From JAYZDK01 sp964604165 (GTDB lineage: Bacteria > Myxococcota_A > UBA796 > CAJQPC01), in contig CAZRYF010000001.1 in assembly GCA_964604165.1 (NCBI GenBank), forward strand, positions 103,136-167,135: a stretch of DNA of 64,000 nucleotides, written 5' to 3'. This document shows, in pieces, positions 9,327 to 18,410 of this stretch. The notes beneath the pieces were generated by a model. That model was given only the letters and a program-made list of their open reading frames with translations. It made no database searches and was not told the DNA's origin. Each line of letters opens with the position of its first letter. Positions within the stretch are counted from its first letter, which is position 1. A program made the translations under genes and the position numbers.

Positions 9327-11090
9327 GTGCGGGATTGGCTTGAACAGAAGGCCCGGCAGGGCCAGCACCTGGAGCAGTGGCTCGGGCGCCGCTCGTTGCT
9401 GGTGGTTCTTGTCGTGCTCGGGGTCGCGCTCGGCTTTCGGTACTACCTGGGAGGCCATCTGGACCTGCGGGGAGCGCCTGGTGCGGGCGCGATCCAGCGG
9501 TTGGCACTGGTGTCCGTGGGGGATGTGAGCCACTGGGATTCTCGACTTGTGGGCTTGCTTCTTCCCCTTGTGGACGGAGATGTTCTGTCTGCAGGTCGCC
9601 TGGCAGGGGCGCTAGGCGGTGCCTTGGGGGCGTTGGGGGCCCTGCTCTGCGCTTGGGCGGTGGGAGGCCCCATCGCTGGCCTCGCGGCAGGACTCTTGGC
9701 GGCCGTTTGGGCCCGCGGCGTCTTCATTACCTTGACCTATGGGATGGAAGGACCCGCCTGGGGTATCGCCTGGCTTGGGGTGGGCCTGGTGTGGATGGGC
9801 GCAGTCACCCGTCGTTGGTGGGGCCTTGTGGGAGTGGTCTCCGGCGCCGCATTGACCATGTTGGGTGCCGCGGTCAAGGGGACGGCGCTTCCGGCCATGG
9901 GCTACCTGGTCGTGGCTCCCTTTCTCGTTCGCAAGAGTCGCAGGGCGGCGGCAGCTGTGGCCGGGGCCCTGTTGGCCACCACCTGGTGGTGCCGGAACCA
10001 GTTCTTCGCGGATTCTGTGCCTCCACTGCCCAGTGGAAGTCTGGAAATAGGCGTCGCTGCGGCAGTGGAAGGCTTGCAGTCGCTCGCGGATCAGCCTGAT
10101 TCAAAGCCCCTCGGGTGGTTGCCGGAGCTTGGGGCTGTGTCGTTGCTGGGAGCGTTGCTGCCCGGGGCGGGTTGGTGGCGGCGGGTCCTTGTAGGCGGTG
10201 GATCTGCGGTCGTGGTGGGGCTCACAGTCAACCACCTGCTCACGGGAGATCACCTGGGCCCTATGCTTCGCATGCGGTACCTCGTTCCTCCTATCCTGGG
10301 GCCCCTGGTCTTGTTCGGTTGCGCCGTAGGGTGGGGTGTACGCCGTTGGGGGACGGTCGTGGACACGCTCCTCTTTCGGCGGAAGCCTGAGCTCCACTCG
10401 CCGGTGGGCTGGCTGGCGGCCGCGCTCCATGGGGTGGGTCTCCTGGGAGCGCTCTTGCCGGCCTGGGTCGGCGCCTTGGACGCCATGGCGCTGTGCCGCG
10501 CCTGGGGGAACCAGCGGTCCGTTCTGGAGGGTGCCAGGCCTTCCACCATCCCGGTGGCGCCCCGGATCTGGACTGACCGATACGCTCACCTGGGATCCGG
10601 GTCCTTCTTCAACACCTCTGCCATTGGCGGAATCGACCTGTTTGAGCTGGCGAAGGACGGCCCGGATGCGGGCGTGGCCACGGTTCCGCTCCGGGATGAG
10701 CGAGAGGGCCACTTGACTCTGTCCGCCAACCTGCAGCGGATTCCCAGCTGGGTTCTCCACCCACGGCACTGCTGCGACCAGGAGGTCGCCACAGCGACTT
10801 GTGCCGCCCAGGTGGTGGCGGACATCGATGCAGGTGGGGTGCTGCTGGTGTTGCCACAGCTGGGTGCTGACCCCCGGGGGCGGGTGGATGGTCGGCTACT
10901 CCCTTGGACGCGCTGGCTCTTTGCAGCCGCCGAGTCCCGGGGCGCTGTGGAGTCGAGCTCCGCTTGGTGGGCCACCTTTCAGGGCCGGGGAGAGTCGCCT
11001 CCAACGGTCTGCGGTTGGACCGGCGATCAACGATTCAGCGGCCGCCGCCGAGGGGGGCCAGGCCCCGAGAGAAGTCCGGGACCGGGTTGA
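9327..11090 (+). CDS. Polytopic membrane protein of unknown function, GT-C-like layout
   Basis: 587 residues from a GTG nine bases after the Asp-Ala lipoprotein stop. About eight to ten hydrophobic spans fill residues 20-400, followed by a soluble C-terminal region of about 180 residues with several cysteines (HPRHCCDQE, ATCAAQ). A first span, an extracytoplasmic loop with VSHWDSR, then repeated spans and a soluble tail recall GT-C-fold membrane glycosyltransferases, but I see no diagnostic acidic motif, so I leave the function open. The start lacks a strong ribosome binding site and could be further downstream. The 3' end lies ten bases from the 3' end of the oppositely oriented tRNA-Leu. 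Confidence 0.7.
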   Translation: MRDWLEQKARQGQHLEQWLGRRSLLVVLVVLGVALGFRYYLGGHLDLRGAPGAGAIQRLALVSVGDVSHWDSRLVGLLLPLVDGDVLSAGRLAGALGGALGALGALLCAWAVGGPIAGLAAGLLAAVWARGVFITLTYGMEGPAWGIAWLGVGLVWMGAVTRRWWGLVGVVSGAALTMLGAAVKGTALPAMGYLVVAPFLVRKSRRAAAAVAGALLATTWWCRNQFFADSVPPLPSGSLEIGVAAAVEGLQSLADQPDSKPLGWLPELGAVSLLGALLPGAGWWRRVLVGGGSAVVVGLTVNHLLTGDHLGPMLRMRYLVPPILGPLVLFGCAVGWGVRRWGTVVDTLLFRRKPELHSPVGWLAAALHGVGLLGALLPAWVGALDAMALCRAWGNQRSVLEGARPSTIPVAPRIWTDRYAHLGSGSFFNTSAIGGIDLFELAKDGPDAGVATVPLRDEREGHLTLSANLQRIPSWVLHPRHCCDQEVATATCAAQVVADIDAGGVLLVLPQLGADPRGRVDGRLLPWTRWLFAAAESRGAVESSSAWWATFQGRGESPPTVCGWTGDQRFSGRRRGGPGPERSPGPG

Positions 11091-11100
11091 GCGGACAGGG

Positions 11101-11183
11101 TAGGGGCGGAGGGACTCGAACCCTCAAGGCCATAAGCCACTCGATTTTGAGCCGAGCGCGTATACCAATTCCGCCACACCCCC
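11101..11183 (-). tRNA. tRNA-Leu (anticodon CAA)
   Basis: An 83-base cloverleaf on the minus strand. The acceptor stem is GGGGGTG with CGCCCCT (a G-U at the first pair). The D arm contains TGGCGGAATTGG, the anticodon stem-loop is CTCGG-CTCAAAA-TCGAG giving CAA, there is a type II long variable arm, and the T arm is GAGGG-TTCGAGT-CCCTC. The discriminator is A and the 3' CCA is not encoded (ACCC). Confidence 0.93.
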
Positions 11184-11356
11184 GCCTGTCCGACAACGAG
11201 CACGGCTCCTTCACACGATGGGTTCTGGGCGGCAAGCGGATCGTCACGAGCCTGTCACGAGGCGGGCTCGACGGCTGCATTGGGCGCCCATAGATCATCC
11301 TTGTCTACCGGCCGCAGTGTGTGGGTACGGAGACATCTTTTTGGAGGGCAGGCGGT

Positions 11357-11605
11357 TTGAAGGCGCATGTATACGTGACGTTGCGGGACGGTGTGCTGGA
11401 TCCTGCCGGCAAGGCGGTGCTCGGGGGTCTGCACTCTATGGACTATGGCGAGGTGGCCTCTGTTCGCCTCGGGCGGTTCATTGAGGTGGAGCTCTCCGAC
11501 ACCCTCGATTCTGACGCCGCCAAAGTGCGGCTCGGGGAGATGTGTGAGCGGCTCTTGGCCAACACCGTCATCGAGCAATACCGCATCGAACTGGTAGAGG
11601 AATAG
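11357..11605 (+). CDS. purS: Phosphoribosylformylglycinamidine synthase subunit PurS
   Basis: 82 residues. PurS is the small bridging subunit of the three-part FGAM synthase (PurS-PurQ-PurL) and passes ammonia from PurQ to PurL in de novo purine synthesis. The sequence matches the family throughout (KAHVYVTLRDGVLDPAGKAV, then YGEVASVRLGRFIEVEL and a C-terminal IEQYRIELVEE). I place the start at TTG 11357, nine bases after GGAGG, because family members begin with the KAHVYV strand; a GTG at 11321 would add a non-homologous extension. It is followed five bases later by purQ. The 170 bases between it and tRNA-Leu should hold the operon promoter; I see no purine riboswitch there. Confidence 0.93.
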   Translation: MKAHVYVTLRDGVLDPAGKAVLGGLHSMDYGEVASVRLGRFIEVELSDTLDSDAAKVRLGEMCERLLANTVIEQYRIELVEE

Positions 11606-11610
11606 ACCCC

Positions 11611-12306
11611 GTGGCTCTTCGCGCCGGGGTGGTGACCTTTCCGGGTAGCAACTGTGATGCGGACCTTCGGCATGCGGTGGGCTGCGTGGAGGGGCTGGAG
11701 GCGGTAGCGCTCTGGCACAAGGATCGGGACATCCAGGAGGTGGATGCCATCTTGCTCCCGGGCGGGTTTTCCTACGGGGACTACCTGAGGTGCGGGGCAA
11801 TTGCCCGCTTCAGTCCGATCATGGAGGAGGTGGTGGCCTTTGCCCGGCGGGGAGGTCCAGTGTTGGGCATTTGCAACGGATTTCAGATTCTGGCGGAGGC
11901 CGGACTTGTTCCGGGCGCCCTGCTTCAAAACGCTGGGCAGAAATTTCTGTGCCAAGACGTCACGCTTCGCCCCGAGGGCCGGGAGACGCCGTTTACCAGG
12001 GGCCTGCCCACCTCCATGCGCGTCCCCATCGCCCACAATGAGGGCAACTGGGTGGCGGACGATGAGACTCTCGCCCGGGTGGAGGGGGAGGGCCAGGTGA
12101 CCTTTCGCTATGTCTCCGAGGGGGGAGAACGGGTGAACGGGATTGCCCCAAATGGCGCCATGAACGACGTGGCAGGGGTGTGCAACGCGGCGGGCAATGT
12201 GCTGGGAATGATGCCGCACCCGGAGCGCGTGGTGGAGAACGTCGTGGGCGGTGAGGACGGCCTCGGTATGTTTCAATCCCTCTTCCGTTTTCTGGAGTCA
12301 AGATGA
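11611..12306 (+). CDS. purQ: Phosphoribosylformylglycinamidine synthase subunit PurQ (glutaminase)
   Basis: 231 residues, GTG start after GAGGAA. This class I glutamine amidotransferase hydrolyses glutamine and supplies ammonia to PurL. The nucleophile elbow is VLGICNGFQIL with Cys88; the His-Glu part of the triad sits in the C-terminal PHPERV. The N-terminal VVTFPGSNCDAD and LPGGFSYGDYLRCG are PurQ signatures. Its stop overlaps the purL ATG by four bases (ATGA). Full family length. Confidence 0.97.
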   Translation: MALRAGVVTFPGSNCDADLRHAVGCVEGLEAVALWHKDRDIQEVDAILLPGGFSYGDYLRCGAIARFSPIMEEVVAFARRGGPVLGICNGFQILAEAGLVPGALLQNAGQKFLCQDVTLRPEGRETPFTRGLPTSMRVPIAHNEGNWVADDETLARVEGEGQVTFRYVSEGGERVNGIAPNGAMNDVAGVCNAAGNVLGMMPHPERVVENVVGGEDGLGMFQSLFRFLESR

Positions 12307-14486
12307 TCACCCCGGAGCTGGTGGCAGAGCACGGCCTGAGCACAGAGGAGTACGAGAGGCTTCTCGCGGATCTGGGGCGCGTGCCAACCCTGCCCGAGCT
12401 GGGGGTGTACTCGGTGATGTACTCGGAGCACTGCTCCTACAAGAGCTCGCGGGTTCATCTGGCCAAGCTGCCGACCACGGGGCCGCGGGTCTTGATTGGT
12501 CCAGGGGAAAATGCTGGCGCGGTGGACTTGGGGGACGGGCTCGCTGCGGTCTTCAAGATGGAGTCTCACAACCACCCCTCTTACATCGAGCCCTACCAGG
12601 GCGCCGCTACGGGAGTGGGGGGCATTCTGCGGGACGTGTTCACCATGGGCGCTCGTCCAGTCGCAAACCTGAACTCCCTGCGCTTTGGTCGGCCAGCCCA
12701 CCCAAAGACTCCTCATCTCGTGCACGGCGTGGTGGCGGGCATCGGTGGTTACGGCAACTGCATGGGTATTCCCACAGTGGGAGGCGAGCTTCGGTTTCAC
12801 GCCTCTTACGACGGAAACTGCCTCGTGAATGCGTTTACCTGTGGTGTGGTGGACTCGGAGCGAATCTTTCTGGGCACGGCGGCGGGGGTGGGGAATCCCA
12901 TTTTCTATGTGGGGGCTCGAACCGGCCGAGATGGCATTCACGGGGCCACCATGGCTTCCGAAGAGTTTGGAGAGGGAAGTGAGGAGAAGCGCCCCACGGT
13001 GCAAGTGGGCGATCCCTTCTACGAGAAGCTCTTGTTGGAGGCCTGTCTGGAGCTCATGGAAGGAGACTGCATCGTTGGGATTCAGGACATGGGCGCAGCG
13101 GGCCTGACGAGCTCATCGGTTGAGATGGCGGGCCGAGGAGGCGCTGGCATCCGCATGGACCTGGACAAGGTACCCATGCGCGAACCCGACATGACGCCCT
13201 ATGAGATTCTTCTCTCCGAGTCCCAGGAACGCATGTTGGTGGTGATTCGGCAGGGTGCCGAGGAGGCTGTCTACCGAATCTTCAAAAAGTGGGACCTGGC
13301 CGTGGCGGAGATTGGAAGGGTCACGGACGACGGCATGTGGCGGTGCACGTGGCACGGCGAGGAGGTCTGTGCCATTCCCGTGCCCGCACTGACGGATGCG
13401 GCTCCCAAGTATGATCGACCCCAGGAGGTTCCATCCTGGCAGCATGAGGTGCAGACCCTTGGGCTTCCCGGGGACGTGGAGGATCCGGCGGAGGTTCTCT
13501 TGCGCCTGGTGGGACATCCCGATGTGTGCGATCGAACGTGGATCTACAGACAATATGACCACCAGGTGGGCGTGGACACGGTTGTGAAGCCCGGGGCAGA
13601 TGCTGCCTTGGTGCGCATCAAGGGGACCGATAAACACCTGGCATTTGCCACGGATTGTAACGGTCGACATGTGTACCTGGATCCTCATAGGGGAGCGGCG
13701 GGGCAGGTCGTGGAGTGTGCCCGCAACCTCGCCTGCGTGGGCGCGGAGCCCTTGGGGCTCACGGACTGTCTGAATTTTGGCAACCCGGAGCGGCCCGAGA
13801 TTATGTGGCAATTTGCCCGCGCCGTGGAAGGCCTCGCAGAGGCATGCCGCGCCATGGACGTGCCCGTGGTTTCTGGAAACGTGAGCCTCTACAACGAGAC
13901 AGAGGGCACCGCGATTCTTCCGACCCCGGCAGTGGCGATGGTCGGCCTGCTGGAAGGGCCGAGCCCGGTGCTCTCCAATTCATTCCGAGAGGGCCAGGCC
14001 ATTGCGCTCCTTGGGGGGGCCACCTCTCACCTGGGAGGAAGCCTCTACCTCTACGCAGAGCACAGCCTGGAGCGGGGGATGCCACCTGCGGTGGATTACG
14101 TCGCCGAGCGAGCCTTGCACGACACTGTACGCGAGCTGGTACGCTCCGGTAGCGTGCAGATGGCCCACGACCTCTCCGATGGGGGGTTGGCGGTTGCACT
14201 GGCGGAGGGGTGTGTCTCCGGTGTGGGCTGCGATGTGGTCTTGCCTGGAGAAGGGCGCCGGGACGGGCGGCTTTTCGGAGAGGACCACGGCCGGATTCTC
14301 GTGGCCTTCGCACCCGAGGCCCTGGACCGGGTGGAGGCCATTTGTACAGGCCGTACCCAATTCCTTCCCCTGGGCCGGGCGGGGGGAGATCGCCTGCGAA
14401 TCCTGGATGGGGCGGCGCCGATTGTGGATGTTTCGGTAAAGAAGGTGGCGAGTCGCTGGACGAGCACGCTACCGGAGATGTTGTGA
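12303..14486 (+). CDS. purL: Phosphoribosylformylglycinamidine synthase subunit PurL
   Basis: 727 residues: the small form of PurL, as in Bacillus and Thermotoga, not the 1300-residue fused enterobacterial enzyme, consistent with separate purS and purQ upstream. It converts FGAR to FGAM using ATP and ammonia. Visible signatures are YSEHCSYKSSRVHL with the catalytic His near the N-terminus, the glycine-rich GPGENAGAVDLGDG, KMESHNHPSYIEPYQGAATG, and IQDMGAAGLTSSSVEMAGRG; the second AIRS-like half continues to the end. The stop overlaps the GTG of purF as GTGA. Confidence 0.97.
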   Translation: MITPELVAEHGLSTEEYERLLADLGRVPTLPELGVYSVMYSEHCSYKSSRVHLAKLPTTGPRVLIGPGENAGAVDLGDGLAAVFKMESHNHPSYIEPYQGAATGVGGILRDVFTMGARPVANLNSLRFGRPAHPKTPHLVHGVVAGIGGYGNCMGIPTVGGELRFHASYDGNCLVNAFTCGVVDSERIFLGTAAGVGNPIFYVGARTGRDGIHGATMASEEFGEGSEEKRPTVQVGDPFYEKLLLEACLELMEGDCIVGIQDMGAAGLTSSSVEMAGRGGAGIRMDLDKVPMREPDMTPYEILLSESQERMLVVIRQGAEEAVYRIFKKWDLAVAEIGRVTDDGMWRCTWHGEEVCAIPVPALTDAAPKYDRPQEVPSWQHEVQTLGLPGDVEDPAEVLLRLVGHPDVCDRTWIYRQYDHQVGVDTVVKPGADAALVRIKGTDKHLAFATDCNGRHVYLDPHRGAAGQVVECARNLACVGAEPLGLTDCLNFGNPERPEIMWQFARAVEGLAEACRAMDVPVVSGNVSLYNETEGTAILPTPAVAMVGLLEGPSPVLSNSFREGQAIALLGGATSHLGGSLYLYAEHSLERGMPPAVDYVAERALHDTVRELVRSGSVQMAHDLSDGGLAVALAEGCVSGVGCDVVLPGEGRRDGRLFGEDHGRILVAFAPEALDRVEAICTGRTQFLPLGRAGGDRLRILDGAAPIVDVSVKKVASRWTSTLPEML

Positions 14487-15910
14487 GCGACGACTCTCTT
14501 CCGTTTGACAAGCTGCGCGAGGAATGTGGCGTAGTGGGAATATGGGGGGACCCAGAAGCGGCCAACCTGATCTACCTGTCCCTGCATTCGCTCCAGCACC
14601 GAGGGCAGGAGGGTGCGGGGATTGTCACCTCTGCAGGCGATCGGTTCAGCAGCTACCGGGGGCTTGGCCTCGTGGGGGAAGTCTTCTCCCCGGAACACCT
14701 GGAGCGCCTTCCCGGCTCCTGCGGCGTGGGCCACGTGCGCTACTCCACGACGGGAGCCAACAGCCAACGAAACGTGCAGCCCTTTCTGGTCCGGTACCAG
14801 AACGGCCAGGTGGCCATTGCCCACAACGGGAACCTGGTCAATGGGGTCAGCTTGCGCAGGGAGCTGGAGGCCCGGGGATCGATCTTCAACACGACCTCGG
14901 ACACGGAGGTCATCCTCCACCTGATTGCCACGTCGACCCAGCAGACTTTCGTGAATCGATTGGTCGATGCTCTGGCCCAGGTGCGCGGTGCCTACTCCCT
15001 CGTCCTGTTGACCGACGACATGCTCGTGGCGGTGAGAGACCCCCAGGGCTTTCGGCCTCTGGTCATGGGCCGCAAGGGAAACGCGGTGGTGTTTGCCTCG
15101 GAGACCTGCGCTCTTGATCTAATTGATGGGGAGCTGGACCGAGAGATCGAGCCCGGGGAGATGGTGATTGTAGACAAAGACGGTCTGACCTCCCTGTCAC
15201 CTTTTCCGCGCCAGTCCCGCAAGGCTTGTGTCTTTGAACACATCTATTTTTCTCGTCCCAATTCCAAGACCTTTGGCGTGTCTGTGTATGAATCCAGGTA
15301 CTTGATGGGCAAAGCCCTGGCGGGGGTGCAGCCCGTGGATGCGGATGTGGTGATCGCCGTGCCGGATTCCGGAACGTCCGCAGCCTTGGGGTATTCCTTT
15401 GCCTCTCAGGTGCCCTTTCAGCAGGGCTTGATTCGTTCCCACTACGTAGGCCGCACCTTTATCGAGCCGTCCCAGAGCATTCGGGACTTTGGGGTGAAGC
15501 TGAAGTTGTCGCCAGTGCGGGAAGTCATTGAAGGAAAGCGGGTGGTGGTGGTGGACGACTCTTTGGTGCGTGGGACCACTTCCAAGAAGATCGTGCGCAT
15601 GCTTCGACAGGCCGGGGCCACGGAAGTTCATGTGCGGATTTGTTCCCCCCCTATTCGGGGATCCTGTTTTTATGGGGTGGATACCCCCACTCGAGACGAA
15701 CTGATTGCCCACAAGATGTCCGAGGAGGCGATCTGCGACTACCTCAAGGCCGACTCCTTGTCGTACCTTCCGCTGAACGTGCTGCATGAGCAGCTTGGCG
15801 AGACATCTCCGACCTATTGTGATGCCTGCTTCTCCCTGGACTACCCCGTGGCGGTGGATCCAGAGGAGTCCAAGAGCCAGCTGGGCCTGTTTGTGGAGTC
15901 TGATCTATGA
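14483..15910 (+). CDS. purF: Amidophosphoribosyltransferase PurF, 4Fe-4S type with propeptide
   Basis: 475 residues from the GTG at 14483. It catalyses the first step of purine synthesis: PRPP plus glutamine to phosphoribosylamine. The N-terminal Ntn glutaminase begins at Cys15 (REECGVVGIWG), so a 14-residue propeptide must be removed, as in Bacillus PurF. The PRPP motif is VVVVDDSLVRGTTSKK. Four candidate cluster cysteines are present (KACVFEH, RICSPP and CDAC near the end), pointing to the oxygen-sensitive 4Fe-4S form. A longer frame upstream lies inside purL and is not used. Its stop overlaps the following Hsp70 ATG. Confidence 0.96.
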   Translation: MSDDSLPFDKLREECGVVGIWGDPEAANLIYLSLHSLQHRGQEGAGIVTSAGDRFSSYRGLGLVGEVFSPEHLERLPGSCGVGHVRYSTTGANSQRNVQPFLVRYQNGQVAIAHNGNLVNGVSLRRELEARGSIFNTTSDTEVILHLIATSTQQTFVNRLVDALAQVRGAYSLVLLTDDMLVAVRDPQGFRPLVMGRKGNAVVFASETCALDLIDGELDREIEPGEMVIVDKDGLTSLSPFPRQSRKACVFEHIYFSRPNSKTFGVSVYESRYLMGKALAGVQPVDADVVIAVPDSGTSAALGYSFASQVPFQQGLIRSHYVGRTFIEPSQSIRDFGVKLKLSPVREVIEGKRVVVVDDSLVRGTTSKKIVRMLRQAGATEVHVRICSPPIRGSCFYGVDTPTRDELIAHKMSEEAICDYLKADSLSYLPLNVLHEQLGETSPTYCDACFSLDYPVAVDPEESKSQLGLFVESDL

Positions 15911-17574
15911 TCGTGTCCTCACCTGAACGGGGGGGCATGGGCGCGGTCATTGGAATTGACTTGGGAACGACCAACACGGTCGTGGCGGTGGTGGAAGGCG
16001 GCCGTCCACGGGTGTTGGAGGATTCCAGGGGCTACCGGGTGATTCCGTCCTGTGTGGCGGCGAAGGAGAGTGGGCGTTTTGTGGTGGGGCATGCGGCGAA
16101 GAGCATGATCCTGACGCATCCGGACCGCACGGTCTATGCGGTGAAGAGGCTCCTGGGGCGACCCTTCGATGCGGAGGAGACCCGGGAGGCTGTGTCTCGG
16201 GTGGGCTACCACGCGGAGTCCACAGAGGAGGGTTGGGTGCAGCTGCAGGTAGGGGAGGGGACGATGTCTCCGGTGGAGGTGATCGCCGTGGTACTTCGCG
16301 TGGCCCGGGAGACCGCCGAGGCGGTGCTTGGCGAGCCGGTACAGGAGGCTGTCGTGACGGTCCCCGCCTACTTCAATCACAGGCAGCGTTCTTCTACCCT
16401 GGAAGCCGCCAGGCGCGCCGGACTTCACTGCGAACGTTTGCTCAACGAGCCCACTGCGGCTGCCCTCGCCTATGGACACCGCCGAGACGTCGCCAAGGTC
16501 GTGCTGGTTTTCGATCTGGGCGGAGGCACCTTTGACGTGTCGGTGCTGCACCTCTCCCGGGGCGTGTACGAGGTGCTGGCCACCTTGGGGGATACCTTTC
16601 TGGGAGGAGAGGACTTTGACTACAGGCTGGTGGATTACCTCGCCTCCACGTTCATCAAGAAGGGCGGGGTGGACGTGCGAGAGGACGCCACGGCTTTGCA
16701 GCGCCTCAAGGAGGCGGCTGAGCGGGCCAAGTGCGAGCTGTCCTTCTCCGACCAGACGACGCTCTTTCTTCCTCGCCTGTCCCGGGAGAACAACCTGGAC
16801 GTCGTGGTTCGACGGGAGATCTTGGAAGAGCTGGTGGAGGACCTGGTGCAGCGCACCTTGGAGGTGGCCCAGAGGGCTGTGGCCGATGCAGGCCTCCAAC
16901 TGGAGGCGGTAGACGACGTCATTCTCGTGGGGGGACAGACCCGGATGCCTCGCATTCGGAGGGCCATTGAGGAGGTGTTTGGCAAGAAGCCCTCCGCCAC
17001 GGTCCACCCGGAGGAGGTAGTGGCCCTGGGGGCAGCCCTTCATGCGGAGGCGCTCGCCCGTCCGGATGGTGAAGCCCCGGTCTTGATAGATGTCACACCC
17101 TTCGACTTGGGGATCGATGCCGCCGGGGGCGCGTTTACCCCCATCATTCAGCGAAACTCCAAGGTGCCCTCCTCCAGGAGTCGCACCTTCACCACTGTGG
17201 TGGACAACCAGGAGAGCGTGCGCATCATCGTGCGCCAGGGGCAGTCCCGTCGGTCTGCGGAGAATGAGTTTCTGGGGGAGTTGGTGTTGTTTGGCATTCC
17301 GGCGGCCCCTCGGATGAAGCCCAAGTTGGATGTGACCTTTCGCATCGACGCCAGCGGTATGTTGCAGGTGTCCGCCAAGGAACAGGCGACCCAGGCGGCC
17401 CAACAGATCACCATTGAGGAGTATCCGAAGTTGGGCCGCAGAGGCGTGGCAGGAGAAGGGACAGGGGATCTGCCGCCCTTGTATGAGAAGGACGAGACAA
17501 CGGAGATTCTTGCGCCTCAGCTGCGGGGATTCACCGCTTGGCTCAAGGGTCTGTTCTCCCCAAAGGCGGTATAG
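15907..17574 (+). CDS. Hsp70-family chaperone, short form, in the pur operon
   Basis: 555 residues. The nucleotide-binding domain is complete: VIGIDLGTTNTVVAVV, the second phosphate loop VLVFDLGGGTFDVSVL, and DDVILVGGQTRMPRIR. The substrate-binding beta domain is present but divergent (VTPFDLGIDAAGG instead of the usual TPLSLGIET), and most of the helical lid is missing; the tail ends in a hydrophobic FTAWLKGLF. It is shorter than DnaK (about 640) and HscA (about 615). The ATG overlaps the purF stop (ATGA), so it is translated with purine enzymes. Its 3' end overlaps the convergent epmA gene by 32 bases. Client unknown; a second Hsp70 lies at 59.5-61.3 kb. Confidence 0.9.
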   Translation: MIVSSPERGGMGAVIGIDLGTTNTVVAVVEGGRPRVLEDSRGYRVIPSCVAAKESGRFVVGHAAKSMILTHPDRTVYAVKRLLGRPFDAEETREAVSRVGYHAESTEEGWVQLQVGEGTMSPVEVIAVVLRVARETAEAVLGEPVQEAVVTVPAYFNHRQRSSTLEAARRAGLHCERLLNEPTAAALAYGHRRDVAKVVLVFDLGGGTFDVSVLHLSRGVYEVLATLGDTFLGGEDFDYRLVDYLASTFIKKGGVDVREDATALQRLKEAAERAKCELSFSDQTTLFLPRLSRENNLDVVVRREILEELVEDLVQRTLEVAQRAVADAGLQLEAVDDVILVGGQTRMPRIRRAIEEVFGKKPSATVHPEEVVALGAALHAEALARPDGEAPVLIDVTPFDLGIDAAGGAFTPIIQRNSKVPSSRSRTFTTVVDNQESVRIIVRQGQSRRSAENEFLGELVLFGIPAAPRMKPKLDVTFRIDASGMLQVSAKEQATQAAQQITIEEYPKLGRRGVAGEGTGDLPPLYEKDETTEILAPQLRGFTAWLKGLFSPKAV

Positions 17575-18361
17575 GAAGAACACCGGGTACTTGGACCGAT
17601 TGAATGTCCGGTGCCTGCAGCAGCAACATCACCAGGCGATCCCATCCGAGGGCGATGCCGCCTGCCCTGGGATGTCGTGCGACGGCAGCGAGCAGTCGCC
17701 CATCGACCGGGTAGGGCTTTCGGCCGGCGGCCAGGCGACCTGCATTGTTGTGAGTCCATCGCCGGGAAAGTTCCTTGGGGTCCAACAACTCGGTGAAGGC
17801 ATTCGCGAGCTCCACCCCTTGCCAATACAGCTCAAACCTCTCGGCTACTTCCCCCCGTACCCTTGCAAACGCGGCCATGGAGGCGGGGTAGTCGTAGACA
17901 ATGGTGGGACCAAGAAACCGGGTCTCGACCTTTTCGACCCAGAGACGCAGCGCCTGATCGTCCGTGTCTGGCAGATCTCCGGCGTGCTCCCTGAACGCCT
18001 CGTGCCACCGGATTCGTTCCACAGACGGGATGCCGAGACCCGCGATTCCAGCGAGGGTACGAAGAAGCGACTCCACCTCGTCCATCATCTCCCGGTAGCC
18101 CGCGCCCGCCCGGTACCACTCGAGCATGGTGAACTCACGGGAGTGAAGGGGGCCCCTCTCCTCCTCCCGAAAACAGGGGCCCAGGGTGTAGATGCGCGGC
18201 AGGCCATCAGCGAGAACGCGCTTCATGGCGAACTCAGGGGAGGTGTGGAGCCAATCACTTCCAACCGGCACTGCGTGGAGGTGCTCCTCCATCGCTGGGG
18301 AGGACACGAGCACCGGAACCTGCACCTCCAGGTATCCACGCTCCCCAAGAAACCGCCGCAA
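17543..18361 (-). CDS. epmA: EF-P lysyl-lysine ligase EpmA (truncated LysRS paralogue)
   Basis: 272 residues as drawn from TTG 18361. EpmA (GenX/PoxA) attaches beta-lysine to a conserved lysine of elongation factor P. It matches the class II LysRS catalytic core without the anticodon-binding domain: HTSPEFAMKRVL, CFREEERGPLHSREFTMLEWYR, FELYWQGVELANAFTEL and GIALGWDRLVMLLL. The family's first helix (compare LPRAARLRRRAALTAGLRRF here) lies upstream of the TTG, in frame back to near 18409, where only a CTG is available one base after the efp stop. The true start is therefore probably non-canonical and coupled to efp. It is downstream of efp and divergent from epmB, giving the full beta-lysylation set. 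Confidence 0.9.
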   Translation of the reverse strand: MRRFLGERGYLEVQVPVLVSSPAMEEHLHAVPVGSDWLHTSPEFAMKRVLADGLPRIYTLGPCFREEERGPLHSREFTMLEWYRAGAGYREMMDEVESLLRTLAGIAGLGIPSVERIRWHEAFREHAGDLPDTDDQALRLWVEKVETRFLGPTIVYDYPASMAAFARVRGEVAERFELYWQGVELANAFTELLDPKELSRRWTHNNAGRLAAGRKPYPVDGRLLAAVARHPRAGGIALGWDRLVMLLLQAPDIQSVQVPGVLPIPPLGRTDP

Positions 18362-18410
18362 CCCGGCGGTCAGAGCTGCCCGGCGACGGAGTCGTGCCGC
18401 CCGGGGCAGG

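Noticed and set aside
11184..11356. Purine riboswitch upstream of purS
   Set aside because: I found no conserved three-way junction or the loop motifs of the purine aptamer in these bases.
14210..14482. Longer start for PurF inside purL
   Set aside because: The GTG at 14483 gives the expected 14-residue propeptide before the catalytic Cys and a GTGA overlap with purL.
15919..17583. 554-codon minus-strand frame
   Set aside because: Exact antisense of the Hsp70 gene; high GC leaves the opposite frame open. The product is His/Gln-rich with no domain.
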